A stretch of DNA of 64,000 bases, taken from positions 29,493,374-29,557,373 of the forward strand of contig CM070580.1 of assembly GCA_036346355.1 (NCBI GenBank). The letters run 5' to 3'. The translations under genes were made by a program, and so were the position numbers. The notes beneath the pieces were generated by a model. The model was given only the letters and a program-made list of their open reading frames with translations. It ran no database searches and was not told where the DNA came from. The stretch's first letter is position 1. Each line of letters starts with the position of its first letter. Source of the stretch: Rhipidocladum racemiflorum. Its lineage: Eukaryota > Streptophyta > Magnoliopsida > Poales > Poaceae. Of this stretch, positions 24,001 to 35,799 are shown piece by piece.

Positions 24001-24060
24001 ATCCCGCGATCTCTTTCAACAGTTAAGGCATTGAGTGCATGGACAGGTCACATGCGTACG
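21054..24060 (-). pseudogene. TNP2-type CACTA transposase, 5'-truncated and frameshifted
   Basis: Read right to left: 'DEMELHLCKVGF' near 23990-24020 (transposase-associated Cys domain); 23486-23983 with 'LISGLGMPYDKID'; 22935-23249 with 'AIDGFTPFNLNAQSYSCW' and 'PGPRNLGKHLDLFMSPLV', the TNP2 core; 22399-22758 with 'LLLLHNIDMMHQEKNVVEAI'; 22095-22454 with 'MKSHDYHIFMRDLLPIVFR' (DUF4218-like); 21054-21236 with 'LFRCDWFDPTNGVR' (DUF4216-like). This is the standard plant CACTA transposase order. The first part of the N-terminal domain is missing: coding similarity stops at 24060, where subterminal repeats begin. Several frames are used, so it is not functional. Confidence 0.88.
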
Positions 24061-24062
24061 TT

Positions 24063-24430
24063 AGGGTCTCTTTAGAAACCGTCTGTGATATACATCACAG
24101 ATGATTCTATAGTGCAATCGGTAGTGAGAACATCACAGACGGTTTCTAACGGTTCTATTTAGAAACCGTCTGTGATATACATCAATATCAGAGACGGTTT
24201 TAGTATAAAACCGTCTGTGATGACTCCTGTAGCCATCACAGACGGTTCTATTTAGAAACCGCCTATGATATATAGAAATATCATAGACAGTTTTATTATA
24301 AAACTGTCTGTGATGACTTCGATAGCCATCACAGACGATTCTATTTAGAAACCGTCTATGATATCAGCAATATCACAAACGGTTTTAGTATAAAATCGTC
24401 TGTGATGACTCCTGTAGATATTCCGCACGG
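24063..24430. repeat. Right-arm subterminal repeats of the CACTA region (inner block)
   Basis: At least ten alternating direct and inverted copies of a 13-bp motif of the form ATCACAGACGGTT / AACCGTCTGTGAT, separated by short AT-rich spacers such as 'ctatttagaa'. Pairs can form hairpins. The same motif reappears at 41313-41535, beyond the LTR insertion. Confidence 0.9.
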
Positions 24431-26313
24431 TTAGTAAAAATATCATAATTTTTTATTCGTAATTCTGATCAGAGCATTCTTGTACTTGTAACACCCCAAT
24501 TTTTGCTTTTCATGAAATTAAATATTATTTTGCACATTTGTGAATTTTTGGAATTTTCTGGAATTTATTTGGATTTATTTGGATTTAATTTGAATTTATT
24601 CCATATTGAAATAATTAAAGAAATTAAATTTTCAAATAAAGTTTTGTTGGAAATATTTTATTTGAGTTCCAAATGCCCTAAAATATTTTCCAGAATTTTT
24701 CTGGAATTTTTCTGAGTATTTTACTATTTTTCTTGAATTAAATGAATTACTGGAAATTATTTTAATTATTAAATCGCTGAAAAATCGAGTCGGGTCAAGT
24801 ACTGTTCATCCGACCGAGTCGAACCCAAGTCGAACCCGAGTCGGACTCGAGTCCGACCCGAGCCACGTGACTCGACCGAACCCACTCGGCCGAGCCCTAA
24901 CCGCGTGACCGTTGGATTCAGATCCAACGGCCACGATTGAGCCACGTCACCCGAGCCCGAGCCCGACCGAGCCAGCCACCGCCGAGCCGGACTGAGCCCA
25001 AACCCCTTGCCGTTGGATCTTGATCCAACGGCTGTGGTTGAGCCACGTCACCCAATTCGAGTCGCCGCCGGACTCCGCCGCCGCAACGGAGTGGGCCTCG
25101 GTTTCCGTGCATTTCACGGACGCCGAGGACCCTTTTTATTGCGCCGCCACCCGTGCCGTGATGCCGACTTTCGTGCGCACCCGTAGCCCTAGACAACGTC
25201 GCCTGAGCCGCCGCCGTTTAGCCGCAATCGCTCGCCATAGTTGCCGTAGCGCTCCGCCGCGGTTAAGTGCTGTTTCCGCCGCCGTCCGCCGCCCTCCACC
25301 GCCGTTGAGGTCAGATCCGGAACCGGGAGGTCAAGACGCGTCCGGGAGTCCAACTCACTTCGCCGGAGCGCGCCCGAAACGCCGTCGGCTAGGTCGTCGT
25401 CCCCTGCGCCGGTGACCAGCCGCCGCTTCGCCATCGCCGGACTTGAAGCTCGCCGGTAGTCGGATCTTCATCAAGCGGTCCAGGTGCGCCACGTCACCGT
25501 CGGTGAGATCCGTTCAAAATCTCGAGATCCAATCTCAACCGTTGGATCTAGATTCAACGGTCGAATCAAACGCTGCGTTAACCCAAACGCGTGAAAGCGA
25601 TATAATCTGGGCCGTTGATTTTGAATCAACGGCCGAGATCGTGCCCGCAGCGTCCGGAAAGGCCGACCACCGGTCGGCCGACCCTCCACGCGTGGCGCCG
25701 ACACGCCGCTCCGCGGTCACGGCCGAGCCGCAACCGCAACGCGTGGCGTCGGCCGCGGGCGCACGTCGGCCGCCACCCGTCTGGTGGCGTCGGCGATAGC
25801 GTCACCAGATGGGTCCCACTGTCGTAGCCGAGCTAAGTCCCGACGTCGGCAATGACGCGTCACCCTGGAGTCCCACCACCAAGACGTGAGCCGTGGACCG
25901 GGTCCACGGTAGACCCGAGCCAAACCATGGACCACGTCCATGAACCGGCTGACGTCAGCAGACCAATCAGGGGCTGCCACGTGTCACTGCTGACGCAATA
26001 AATAATTTCCGAAAAAGAAAATGATTTAATAATTCGGTTTAATAATTGATTTGAATTTCAAAACTTCAAACGTTTATAACTTTTGCGTTTCAACTCCGAT
26101 TTGAACGATTCAAATTTCTAAAAATTCATAAAATTCAGATCTACTCAAATATGAATTTTATTTAATTTTTGGACTAAAGTTTTTCTCTGTAAAATTATTT
26201 AATTGATTAATTAAACTTTAAATAATCATAACTTTTGTGTTTTAACTCCGATTTGAGCGATTCCAGTTCCTAAAAATTCATAAAATTATGTTATCTCTGT
26301 TTATGGATTTTAT

Positions 26314-26529
26314 TTGGATGTTTGGACACTTTTTGCCTATTGTTTATTCGTGAATTGCTATTTGCACGCTTTACGAGTAGACGTTGAAGTGCCGGAAGGA
26401 TTCGAAGGAGAAGTGTTGACCCAGGAGCCAGCTCAGGACCAAGAACAAGTACTTTTTGAAGGCAAGTTATGCTTTGACCATGTTGATCCCATTTTGAAAC
26501 CTATTTTGGTTCAAATTATTGCATGCTAG
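26314..26529 (+). CDS. Small ORF inside the outer Tekay LTR
   Basis: A 71-codon open frame with a hydrophobic start and a conserved middle 'LRVDVEVPEGFEGEVLTQ', then an acidic, glutamine-rich segment and 'FEGKLCFDHVDP'. The same frame is open in both LTRs of the inner element (28876-29103, 38055-38282). No family is recognised. In the conserved core, most differences from the inner copies fall at third codon positions. It could be a real small protein, part of a spliced leader, or chance. Confidence 0.4.
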   Translation: MDVWTLFAYCLFVNCYLHALRVDVEVPEGFEGEVLTQEPAQDQEQVLFEGKLCFDHVDPILKPILVQIIAC

Positions 26530-27098
26530 TTTAAATTAGAAAATGTTTTACTTAATTACGGGTAATTAGATAAATGCCTAATTGCTGTATGACACCTTGA
26601 TTACTTAAATATATGCCATGACCCCTTGTCACCCTAGTTATGGATTATTAGTTGGACATTACTAAATTGCCAACATGGGTTTGTAGATCGTTGTAGTATA
26701 TGGCTTAGACCTGCTACGTGCTCATGACATGATTTTGGACAATCAAACGTTAATATTGACTTAATGACATATTGAACCTGTTTTGGAAAGGTATCATGTG
26801 ATGTTGATGGCACGTGGTGCATGGTAATCAACTGAGGTTTGATAAATAGCTTTTGACCGGGGCATGTGGCAAGAATGATCGGGTGGGCAGGTTGTGGCAG
26901 GAATGTTGTTTTGGTTCTTCGGGTAGTCTTGCCCTGGTCACCCTAAGGACTTCACCTTGCAAGCCTTTGAACTGAGTCAATCTTGCAACCACATGTCTGT
27001 AATGGGACGGACCTAGTTGATTAAGTTGCTAATAACGTACCTGTGGGACCTCAGGAGGTCAACTACACCCTTTGTGTATGTTGTACGGGGGAGCGTAC

Positions 27099-30000
27099 TG
27101 TAACATCCCAAAATTTTGCTTTTCTTAAATTCATGTGTGATTTGGCACCTTGGTGAATTTTTGGAATTTTCTGGAATTTATTTGGATTTATTTGGAATTT
27201 ATTTGAATTTATTCCATTTTGAAATAATTAAAGAATTTAATTTTGCAAATAAAATTTTGTTGGAAATATTTTATTTGAGTCCAAAATGATCCAAAATATT
27301 TTCCAGAATTTTTCTGAGTCATTTGCTATTTTTAATGAATTAAATGAATTACTGGGAATTATTTTAAATATTAAATCGCTGGAAAATCCAACTCGGGTCA
27401 AGTACTGTTCATCCGACCGAGTCGGACTCGAGTCCGACCCGAGCCAGTTGGCTCAACCAAACCAGCTCCTAACCCTAATCAATCCCAACCGTTGGATCAA
27501 GATCCAACGGCTGAGATCCGTCCGACCCAGACCCGAGCCGTGTCCGGACCGGACCCGGTCGCGCCGCGCGATCGTGGCCGTTGGTTGTGCCACGTGGACG
27601 GCCACGATTTCATCGTCTCCGCCCGAGTCCGAAGCCGACTCGCCGCCGTGTCATGCCGTGGAGAGCTAGGTCTCCGTTTTACGCCTGACGCCGAGGCTAT
27701 TTACTGCCCGGGGCATACCCCGAGATCGCCATCCCACGCCGGTTCAAAACCTAGCTCGCGCCGCTAGGATCCCACCGTCTCGCCGTTATTGCTCGCCGGA
27801 GTTGGAAGTCTGCTCGCCGCGATTAAACGCCGATATTGCTGCCGTCCGTCGCCCTCCGCCGTCATCAAGCCCGGTCCGGATTCCCCCAAGGCGAGGCAGC
27901 GTTCGAGTACCTCACTTCGCCGGAGCGCGCCCGAACGCCGACGGCAAGGTCGTCGTCCGTCTCCGGTCAAGCCGTAGCCGCCGCGTGCCATCACCGTCCA
28001 CGAGCCGTGCGGCGTTGGATCCAGATCGGACGGCAGCGGTGAGTTCACGTGTTTCCCAAACCCTAGAAACCCGACAGATTAGATGCGGGCCGCTGGATCA
28101 AGATCCAGCGGTTCACAATCGCCACGCGTCAGAGCAAAGGCGATTATAGGATTAGATCCGACCGTCCGATCTAGATCGAGCGCCCACGAGCATCGAGTAG
28201 TTTCAACGTGTTAACCCTGGATCTAATCCGCCGCTGATTTTCAAACCAACGGGCGAGATTGCGCCACGTGTCGGGAAGTTGGACCGACGCGGTCGGCGCC
28301 CACGCCAGCGTGCGTGTACCGACACGCGGCCCGCGTGTCGAGGGCCGCATGTCGATGGCTAACCCGACCAGCGGCGACGTCACCCATGACGTCACGGTGG
28401 AGTCCCCACTGCCGGCGTGGTGAGCCCGTGACGTCGGCCGATGACGTCACCCGAGTGAGCCCACATGTCGATCCACGTGAGCCGTGGGCCGAGTCCACCG
28501 TGGACCCGAAGCCGAGCATGGACCGAGCCCATGGATCGCCGACGCCAGCAGGCCAATCAGAGCTGCCACGTGTCCATGCCGACGCAATAATTAATTTCCA
28601 AAAGAAAATGATTTATTAATTCGAATAATGATTTCAAATTTAGATTCAAACTTCAAACGCTTATAACTTTTGCGTTTCAACTCCGATTTGAGCGATTCAA
28701 ATTTCTAAATTTGTATAAAATTAAGATCTACCTAAATATGAATTTTATTTAATTTTTGGACTAAAGTTTTTCTCTGTAAAATTATTTAATTGATTATTTA
28801 AACTTTAAATAATCATAACTTTTATGCTTTAACTCCAAATTTGATTTATTCCAGTTTCTAAAAATCCAGAAAATTATGTTCTCTCTATTTATGGATTTTA
28901 TTTGGAGTTTTGGGATCTTTTTGCCTAGTGTTTATTTGTGTATTTGCTATTTGCACGCTTTACGAGTAGACGTTGAAGTGCCGGAAGGATTCGAAGGAGA
29001 AGTGTTGACTCAGGATCCAACTCAAGACCAAGAGCAAGTGCTTTTTGAAGGCAAGTTGTGCTTTGACCATGTTGATCCTATTTCGAAATCTATTTTGATT
29101 TAAACTATTGCATGCTAGTTCAATTAGAAAGATACTTTGTTTAAACCTGGGGGTTAGATAAATACCAATTTGATATATGACACCTTGATTACTTAAGTAT
29201 GTGCCATGACCCTTTGTCACCCTAGTTGTGGTTTACTAGTTGGACATTATTAAATTGCCAACATGGGTTTAGATCGTTGTAGTATACTGCTTAGACCTGC
29301 TATGTGCTCATGACATGAATTTGGATAATTAAATGTTAATATTGACTTAATGATATATTGAACCTGTTTTGGAAAAGTATCATGTGATGTTGATGGCACG
29401 TGGTGCATGGTAATCAACTGGGGTTTGATAAACAGTTTTCGACCGGGGCATGTGGCAAGAGTAATCAGGTGGGCCAGTGTGGCATTGGGAGTGTTGATTT
29501 GGTTTTTCGGGTAGTCTTGCCCTGGTCACTCTAAGGACTTAACCTTGCAAGCCTTTGAACTGGGTCATACTTGCAACCACATGGCTGGAATGGGACGGCC
29601 CTAGTTGACTAAGTCGCTAAGGACTCACTTGTGGAGCCTCAGGTGTCGATTACACCTTTTGTGTGATTTTACGGGGTAGCGTATCGTGGCTGTGGCCAGG
29701 TACCCATCTAACGGTGTGTTGGTCCCATACTTCGCCTTGGCTAAGGGAAGGGATGGTGTAGAGCACGTACCGGAGAGGACCACCTGTGTTGTTTGAGGCT
29801 TCTGAAAGGCTTTGTTATGATCGCTCATTCGCATACTCTTGTATGGCGATTCACGGTACCGACGTGGTGAGTGGATTGTATCTTGTGGGTAAAGTGCATA
29901 ACCTCTGCAGAGTGTAGAATCTATTTGAATAGCCGAGTCCACTGTGATCGACAATGCTCGGGAATTACAATCAAGGGTTAGATTTTACGAAAATAACTTG

Positions 30001-30619
30001 GATTTGAGAAGTTGGGTTGGTTTAACAAAGAAGATGATGGAAATATGGTTTAGGATGGGGAAAAATGTTATTTAAACTTTTTGAAAAGTTATTTATGCTT
30101 TACTTGTTTTTCTTGCTTTGAATCTACTTATATTACTTGTCAAATCTTTGTTTACATAAATATACCTTAAGCTATTCCTTTGTACCAAGCCATGCATATA
30201 GTATATTAGCTTGCATTACATGCATGACTTGCCGAGTACCAAGTACTCACCCTTGCCTCAACACAATACCGGTTGAAGAGGAGACTACGCTTGATTTCGG
30301 AGGAGGAACTCCAAGAGGACCCGTCTACTTAGGGGATGCGAGCCCGATCGGTTGCCTGTGGTATCTTTGGATGGCGCCACCAGTTTATTTGATTTTCCGC
30401 TGCTATTATTTCTCTTTTAATAAGTTACGCCTTGCAAGGCATATATTTGTAACTTGGCCATAAGGTCGAGTAACCCTTTGATTATTTAAATAAAGTACTT
30501 TGATAGTATCGTTTGGTATGATTGTGATATATACCGATGTTAAGGCTGTGTGCACTAGCGCGTTCTGGACTAGTGCTGAATACACAGAGGGTCCGGATTT
30601 GCAAATTCGGGTCCCGACA
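27099..30619 (+). repeat. 5' LTR of the inner Tekay element
   Basis: 3521 bp. Begins with an AT-rich stretch, then a GC-rich segment with paired 'ccgttggatc...gatccaacgg' palindromes (27489, 28090), then an AT-rich part with two copies of 'aactccgatttgagcgattc'-like sequence, the small ORF at 28876-29103, and the terminal region with 'ctctgcagagtg'. Nearly identical to 36274-39784 apart from clustered short indels. Confidence 0.95.
28876..29103 (+). CDS. Small ORF inside the 5' LTR of the inner Tekay element
   Basis: 75 codons, same core as 26314-26529 ('DVEVPEGFEGEVLTQ' then 'DQEQVLFEGKLCFDHVDP'), with a hydrophobic N-terminal stretch. Identical to the copy in the 3' LTR (38055-38282), as expected for LTR pairs. 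Function unknown; see the separate finding. Confidence 0.4.
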   Translation: MFSLFMDFIWSFGIFLPSVYLCICYLHALRVDVEVPEGFEGEVLTQDPTQDQEQVLFEGKLCFDHVDPISKSILI

Positions 30620-30623
30620 GAGG

Positions 30624-30635
30624 TGGTATCGAGCC
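30624..30635 (+). other. Primer-binding site of the inner Tekay element
   Basis: TGGTATCGAGCC, four bases after the 5' LTR. It is close to the initiator-Met site TGGTATCAGAGC but with CGA in place of CAGA. Confidence 0.85.
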
Positions 30636-30836
30636 ATACTTATTTGTAGGCTCAACCCTAAGCTAGAATGGTCGTAGTGAGGATAAAACCTATTTTCTAA
30701 AGCTAAAAATTTGTGAAGACAAGAAATGACCTCTCGACTTATCCCCTTCTCTCTTTTCTTGCCTCTTGCTGAAATTTTCCCTTACCTCGTCACGATCGAA
30801 AAATTCGAGTTCTTCTGAAAAGCACTCTTGTGACAG

Positions 30837-31660
30837 ATGGAGGAAGAGTTCAACTACGTTGATCTAGGAGTTGGTCACGCCGCGGAACTTTGGCACATGC
30901 TACAAACTCTCGGAGATTTTGAGAAGCCCCAATACCAAGTGGAAGTGATCGGACAAGCGAGGATTGATCAAGGCTTGTGACGTGAGGATTGAGGTACTGT
31001 CGGAAGAGGGGCCAGTGCAATCGCCGATACACTGCACCGCTAGAAGATCTACAATGCGGATGGGTATCCAAGAAGTTTCACGACGAGCAATGCGGCACAT
31101 TACCGATATCCACGCCAGAGAGTTGGAAAGCACGGTGTTCCGTTATCATCCGCAGCGATAACCTTCTTGACCGAAGGCGATTCGGGATGAGAATGCCACG
31201 GTTACACAGCTTGGCACGATTCGTCGTCGCCCAGGAAGATGTACTAGATAATACAAGCAAGGAGCTACGAAGGCCCGCAAGGAGATCACGGCGAGAGAAG
31301 AACAGATGGCGGGAAGCTCAAGAGTATGTGGCACACCTTCTACGAAGGATTGACGAGTTGGAGATGACTTTGTACGGACTGCACCGAGCCGATGCTCGAG
31401 CTACGAGCCGGATCCGGAGGAGTCGGATATCGATGAGGACACCGCTTCTTCGACTACCACAGAGGACACGATTCTTTGGACATGGCAATCGTTTGGCGCC
31501 TATGCCACAGCACCTGCACCCGTGCCGTGGAGGTTTTCTCGAGGAGTGAGCATAGGTTCTATAGTGAGACTCCTTCGCCGAGTCGAGTCATAGAATAAAG
31601 AGTCACCCTTTAGGCGATAGATTCCAGAGTTAGTTCGATTTGGATTTGCTTTGTTTCTTT
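30837..31660 (+). pseudogene. Extra ORF upstream of gag in the Tekay element
   Basis: Between the primer site and gag there is a coding-like region. The first ATG at 30837 opens 47 codons ('EEEFNYVDLGVGHAAELWHM' onward) to a stop at 30978. The next segment continues in another frame at 30964-31161 ('RRAMRHITDIHARELEST'), then 'MRMPRLHSLARFVVAQEDVL' near 31190-31250, and an acidic tail. It has arginine/glutamate-rich, possibly coiled-coil character and ends before gag. Some grass Tekay elements (RIRE3-like) are known to carry an extra ORF here; its function is unknown to me. Frame changes mean this copy is broken. Confidence 0.6.
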
Positions 31661-31825
31661 GAGTGTGCATTATGTGTTGCAAGGCCCTTAGGCATTATGT
31701 GCAGCCATACCAAGTTACTAATAATAAAGTTGGACCTTAAGGCTACACCTTTTTCGCGCATAAGTTCCATATTACTTGTCTATTCTCGTTTCCCTCTCAT
31801 CTCTAAACCTAGAGCAAATCGACAG

Positions 31826-32960
31826 ATGGTGAACACCGTGGAAACTTTGGAAAGCAGGGAGCGGTTCTCGCCAGAGAAAACCCTAATGATAGAACACCAA
31901 AGACCGCCATCGGATGTGCAGAATTTTGGAGCATTTCTTGCTTTGCTCGAGACCCGATTGATGCATGCTATGATGCAACAAATGCAGCACGTCCTTTGCT
32001 CAGGCCACTTTGCTAATCAAGTTAATCGGGGACCACGCCGAGAATACAAGGCTGTCGAGTTCATGAGGACTCACCCACCCACTTTCTCTGGGAATGCCAA
32101 TCCGCTGGAGGCCGACGATTGGTTAAGATCAATTGAGAGGAAGCTACACATAGCTCAATGCATAGGGAATGAGAAGGTACTTTACGCTTCCCATCGGTTG
32201 GAAGGAACATTGGCCACGAATGGTGGGAGAACTTACGTGCCACGCAGAGAACCCTCAAGATATCACTTGGGAGGAGTTCACAATTTGCATTAAAGATCAC
32301 GTGCCTGAAGGAATTATGGACCTTAAGAAGGAGGAGTTCAGAGCAGCAAGGTAATCGGCCGGTGGCGACTACGAACAAGTTCACACAGCTAGCACGCTAC
32401 GCTTTTTGAGGATGTAGCGACAGATAAATCCAGGCAGTCTCGTTTCATGAAGGGACTTAACTCGGGATTGCAAGTAGGATTGATCACCCACACCTTTCCA
32501 GATTTCCAAGAGTTGGTGAATAAGGCGCTTATTCTTGAGGACAAGCGCAAGGAACTGGATGAGAACGAGAAGCGCAGGATGCAACAAAGAAGGATCACGT
32601 CGAGGAACGCATAGCGCTGAGAGTTGCACCAAATCAATTCTTGATTCCAACCACGAGAATGCAACAAGGACACCATCCCGGCACCAAGACACGCCAATCA
32701 AAACTACTGCACCCACCCCGCTAGAAACGCTACCCAGGCAGCCAAAGAAGGAACAGTGAGACGCCGCTACAATCGCAACGAGCCAGGACACTTTGCCAAC
32801 AGCTTGTCCAAAGAAGACAGCGAGGCGACCCGATTCGCTTCAATCTAGGAACCACCCAGCTAGGGCGCCCGGCACGAGAGCCACACCCAGGCCGTGGTGA
32901 GAGGCCGAGTCAACCATGTCACCGCAGATGCACCGCAAAATGCTCTGACGTCGTACTGGG
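31826..32960 (+). pseudogene. Gag of the inner Tekay element
   Basis: Starts at ATG 31826. The gag domain is visible as 'FMRTHPPTFSGNANPLEADD' and 'WLRSIERKLHIAQCI' (32060-32165). After a frameshift near 32200 come 'HAENPQDITWEEFTICIKDH' and 'MDLKKEEFRAAR', then 'SRFMKGLNSGLQVGLITHTF' (32430-32500). The nucleocapsid zinc knuckle near 32765-32815 reads 'NRNEPGHFANS', with the first cysteines lost. At least four indels separate these pieces. Gag would package the element RNA. Confidence 0.85.
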
Positions 32961-33380
32961 TAAGTTACTTGTTAACTCAGTACCTGCAGCAGTTTTGTTT
33001 GACTCTGGAGCTTCGCATTCGTTTGTTTCGCAAGGCTTTGCTACTAGAAATGACTTGAGAATTGCAAGACTTAAGTGCATGCTTTTAGTTCAAACCCACA
33101 GTTCGAACTCCGAGCGGAAGTAGGATGTTCCGGGGTGAGAATACTAATAGATGGAATAGAATTCCTAGCAAACCTTATAATTTTGGAGACCCAGACCTTA
33201 GATGTTATATTGGGAATGGATTGGTTATCCAAACACAAGGCTGTATTGGATTGTGGACGAAGAACTATCTCGATTGAGAGCCCGTGTGGGAAGAAAGTGG
33301 AATTTCAAGCCACTGCGATTAGAGATGGACAGTTGATGGTTAACGATACCAAGGCAATCAGCATAGAGGATGTTCGGTAG
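32960..33380 (+). pseudogene. Aspartic protease of the inner Tekay element
   Basis: The active site 'FDSGASHSFVS' is at about 32998-33030. A frame change follows and then 33075-33380 is open, with 'LIILETQTLDVILGMDWLSK', the second half of the retropepsin fold (ILGMDWL motif). The D-S-G triad is intact. Confidence 0.85.
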
Positions 33381-33399
33381 TGAGTGAGTACCCGATGTT

Positions 33400-34690
33400 T
33401 TCCCGAAGATCTACCGGTATGCCGCACGAGGACATAGAGTTTGTGATAGAACTTGTACGCATGCACCCGATAGCAAAGAGACCCTATCGGATGTCTACCG
33501 AGGAGTTGGTAGAGATGAAGAAAGCAATTTGGAAGAGTTAATGGATAAAGGATTTATCGAGACCAAGTTCGTCACCGTGGGAGCACCGGTTTGTTTGTCA
33601 AGAAGAAGGACGGGAGTTTCGTGGATGTGCATTGACTACCGTGCACTCAATGAAGTCACCGTGAAAAATAAGTATCCGCTACCCAGGATTGATGATTTGT
33701 TTGATCGATTAAGAGGAGCCGGAGTTTTCTCCAAGATTGATCTCGAGATCGGGATACCATCGATTGAAGATCCGATCGTAAGATATTCAGAAAGCGCATT
33801 CTCGTCAAGATATGGACATTCTGAGTTCTGATTATGTCCTTTGGGGTGACGAATGCGCGGCTTATTTCACTAATATGATGACTCAGGTGTTCATGGAATA
33901 TTTGGACACGTTTGTCGTCGTGTTCATAGACGAGATCCTGGTCTACTCCAAGACAGAGGATGAACATGCCGAACACTTAAGGCGAGTTTTGGAAAGCCGA
34001 GGAACAAAGAACTTTTCGCCAAGTTCAGCAAGTGTGATTTTTGGAAGGACAAGGTGGAGTTTCTTGGACATGTAATGACCGCAGAAGAGTCGCCAGTAGA
34101 TCCAAGCAAAGTAGAAGGCTGTGTTACATTGGGAGCAACAGAAGACGGTGACCCAGGTCGAGTTTCCTTGGAATGGCAGGATATTACCGCCGTTTCATCG
34201 AAGGCTTTTCGACAATTGCGAAACCTCTTACGCAATTCTTTGAAGAAGGAAAAGAAGTTTGCATGGGCGCGAGAATGTGAGAAAGGATTTCAGGAGTCAA
34301 GAAGCGATTGACATCGGCCGGTGTTAGTTCTACGGATGTTGCTCAAAGCTTCGATATTTATTGTGACGCATCGCGCCAAGGACTTGGATGTGTCTTTGTC
34401 GAGAATGGAAAGGTAAATTAAACATGCATCAAGGCGATTGAGGCCGCATGAGGAAAATTATCCGACACATGACACAGAGTTAGCGCGTAGTGCATGCCTT
34501 GAAGATATGGCGTCACTATCGATTGGAAGCAGATGTGAGGTATATACGGATCATAAGAGCCTTAAGTACATATTCACCCGATCGGATCTGAATATGAGGC
34601 AAAGGAGATGGCTAGAGTTGATCAAGGACTATAATGTTGGAATCCATTACCATCCGGGAAGGCCAACGTGGTAGCCGATGCTCGAGTCGG
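33400..34690 (+). pseudogene. Reverse transcriptase and RNase H of the inner Tekay element
   Basis: RT fingers and palm: 'MCIDYRALNEVTVKNKYPLP' at about 33625-33690 and 'FDRLRGAGVFSKIDL' at 33700-33740, carrying the first aspartate. The GYHQ motif after it is scrambled by short indels. The polymerase box reads 'VVVFIDEILVYSKT' near 33913-33955: the second catalytic aspartate is glutamate. RNase H remains include 'EVYTDHKSLKYIF' (34530-34575) and 'RQRRWLELIKDYNVGIHYHP'. Multiple frameshifts; non-functional. Confidence 0.9.
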
Positions 34691-34779
34691 AAAAGCCATA
34701 CCGTGAGTGCGTTGCTAGCCACAAGTCGGGATGAGTTATGTGAGGATTTTCAAAGATGAAGATTGAGGTTGTACCTAGC

Positions 34780-35640
34780 GGATTCTTGGCGCATTGGAAG
34801 TAAAGCCTACCCTAGAGGATCGGATCCGAGAAGGACAGAAGGATGATGACAGATCCGCGAGGATTAAGTCCATCAAGGAGGAAGGCGAGGCGAGAGGACT
34901 TCAAATTGGATGAACAAGGCACGTTGTGGATGAAGGATCGCATTTGTGTGCCTAACAAAAAGGAGTTAAAGCAAGCGATTTTGGAAGAAGCCCATGACTC
35001 TAAGTACTCGATTCATCCTGAAGCGCCAAGATGTATCAGATCTCGAAGGAGAGATTCGGTGGCGAGTATGAAGCGTGAAGTTGCCGAGCCATGTTGCATT
35101 GTGCGGCGTATGCCGGAGAGTCAAGGCAATGCATCGTAAACCAGCGAGGATTGCTACAGTAGCTAAAAATACCTGAGTGGAAGTGGGAGGAAATCGGAAT
35201 GGATTTCATTACCGGTTTGCCAAAGACTCAAGGAGGTTATGACTCCATATGGGTTATAGTGGATCGCTTGACTAAAGTAGCCCATTTTATCCCGTGAAGA
35301 CCACTTACTCGGGAGATAAGTTAGCGAGTTGTACATGATCGATTGTCTGTTTGCACGGAGTGCCAAAGAGGATTGTATCGGACAGAGGTACCCAATTTAC
35401 CTCAAGGTTACGGAATAAGTTGCATGAGGCCATGGGAACCCGTTTAAACTTCAAGATCTGACTTATCATCCACAGACGGATGGACGAGGCCAGAAAGAGT
35501 CAACAGATTTTGGAGGATATGCTAAGAGCTTGTGCATTAGCTTATGCTACCTCTTGGGATAAGAGTTTGCCGTATGCCGAGTTCGATTACAACAATAGTT
35601 ATCGAGGCTAGTTCTGAGATGTCACCTTTTGAGGCCTTTG
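34780..35640 (+). pseudogene. Integrase of the inner Tekay element
   Basis: The N-terminal zinc-binding region lies around 34960-35120 ('ILEEAHDSKYSIHP', then a disrupted Cys pair). The catalytic core starts 'WKWEEIGMDFITGLP' (35178-35225) and continues 'TQGGYDSIWVIVDRLTKVAH', holding the first acidic residue in MDF. Later core segments (a 'TDGW' piece and 'SEMSPFEA') appear in other frames up to 35640. The catalytic residues are not in one frame. Confidence 0.85.
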
Positions 35641-35799
35641 TATGGTCGACCCTGTCGGACGCCATTGAATTGGAATGAGGCCGTGGCCGTGTCTTTGGGC
35701 CTGATATTCTTCAAGAGGTCAAGAGCGGATCGCTATGATTAGGGAAAGGTTGAAGATAGCCCAATCTCGACAAAAGAGTTATCTTGACAATCGTCGCCG

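Noticed and set aside
24063..24430. Regularly spaced short repeats resembling a CRISPR array
   Set aside because: Repeats alternate in direction with variable spacers in a plant CACTA arm; this is a subterminal repeat block.
25020..25980. Arginine/proline-rich open frames in the outer Tekay LTR
   Set aside because: The same GC-rich LTR segment gives such frames in every copy, with no shared frame; not genes.
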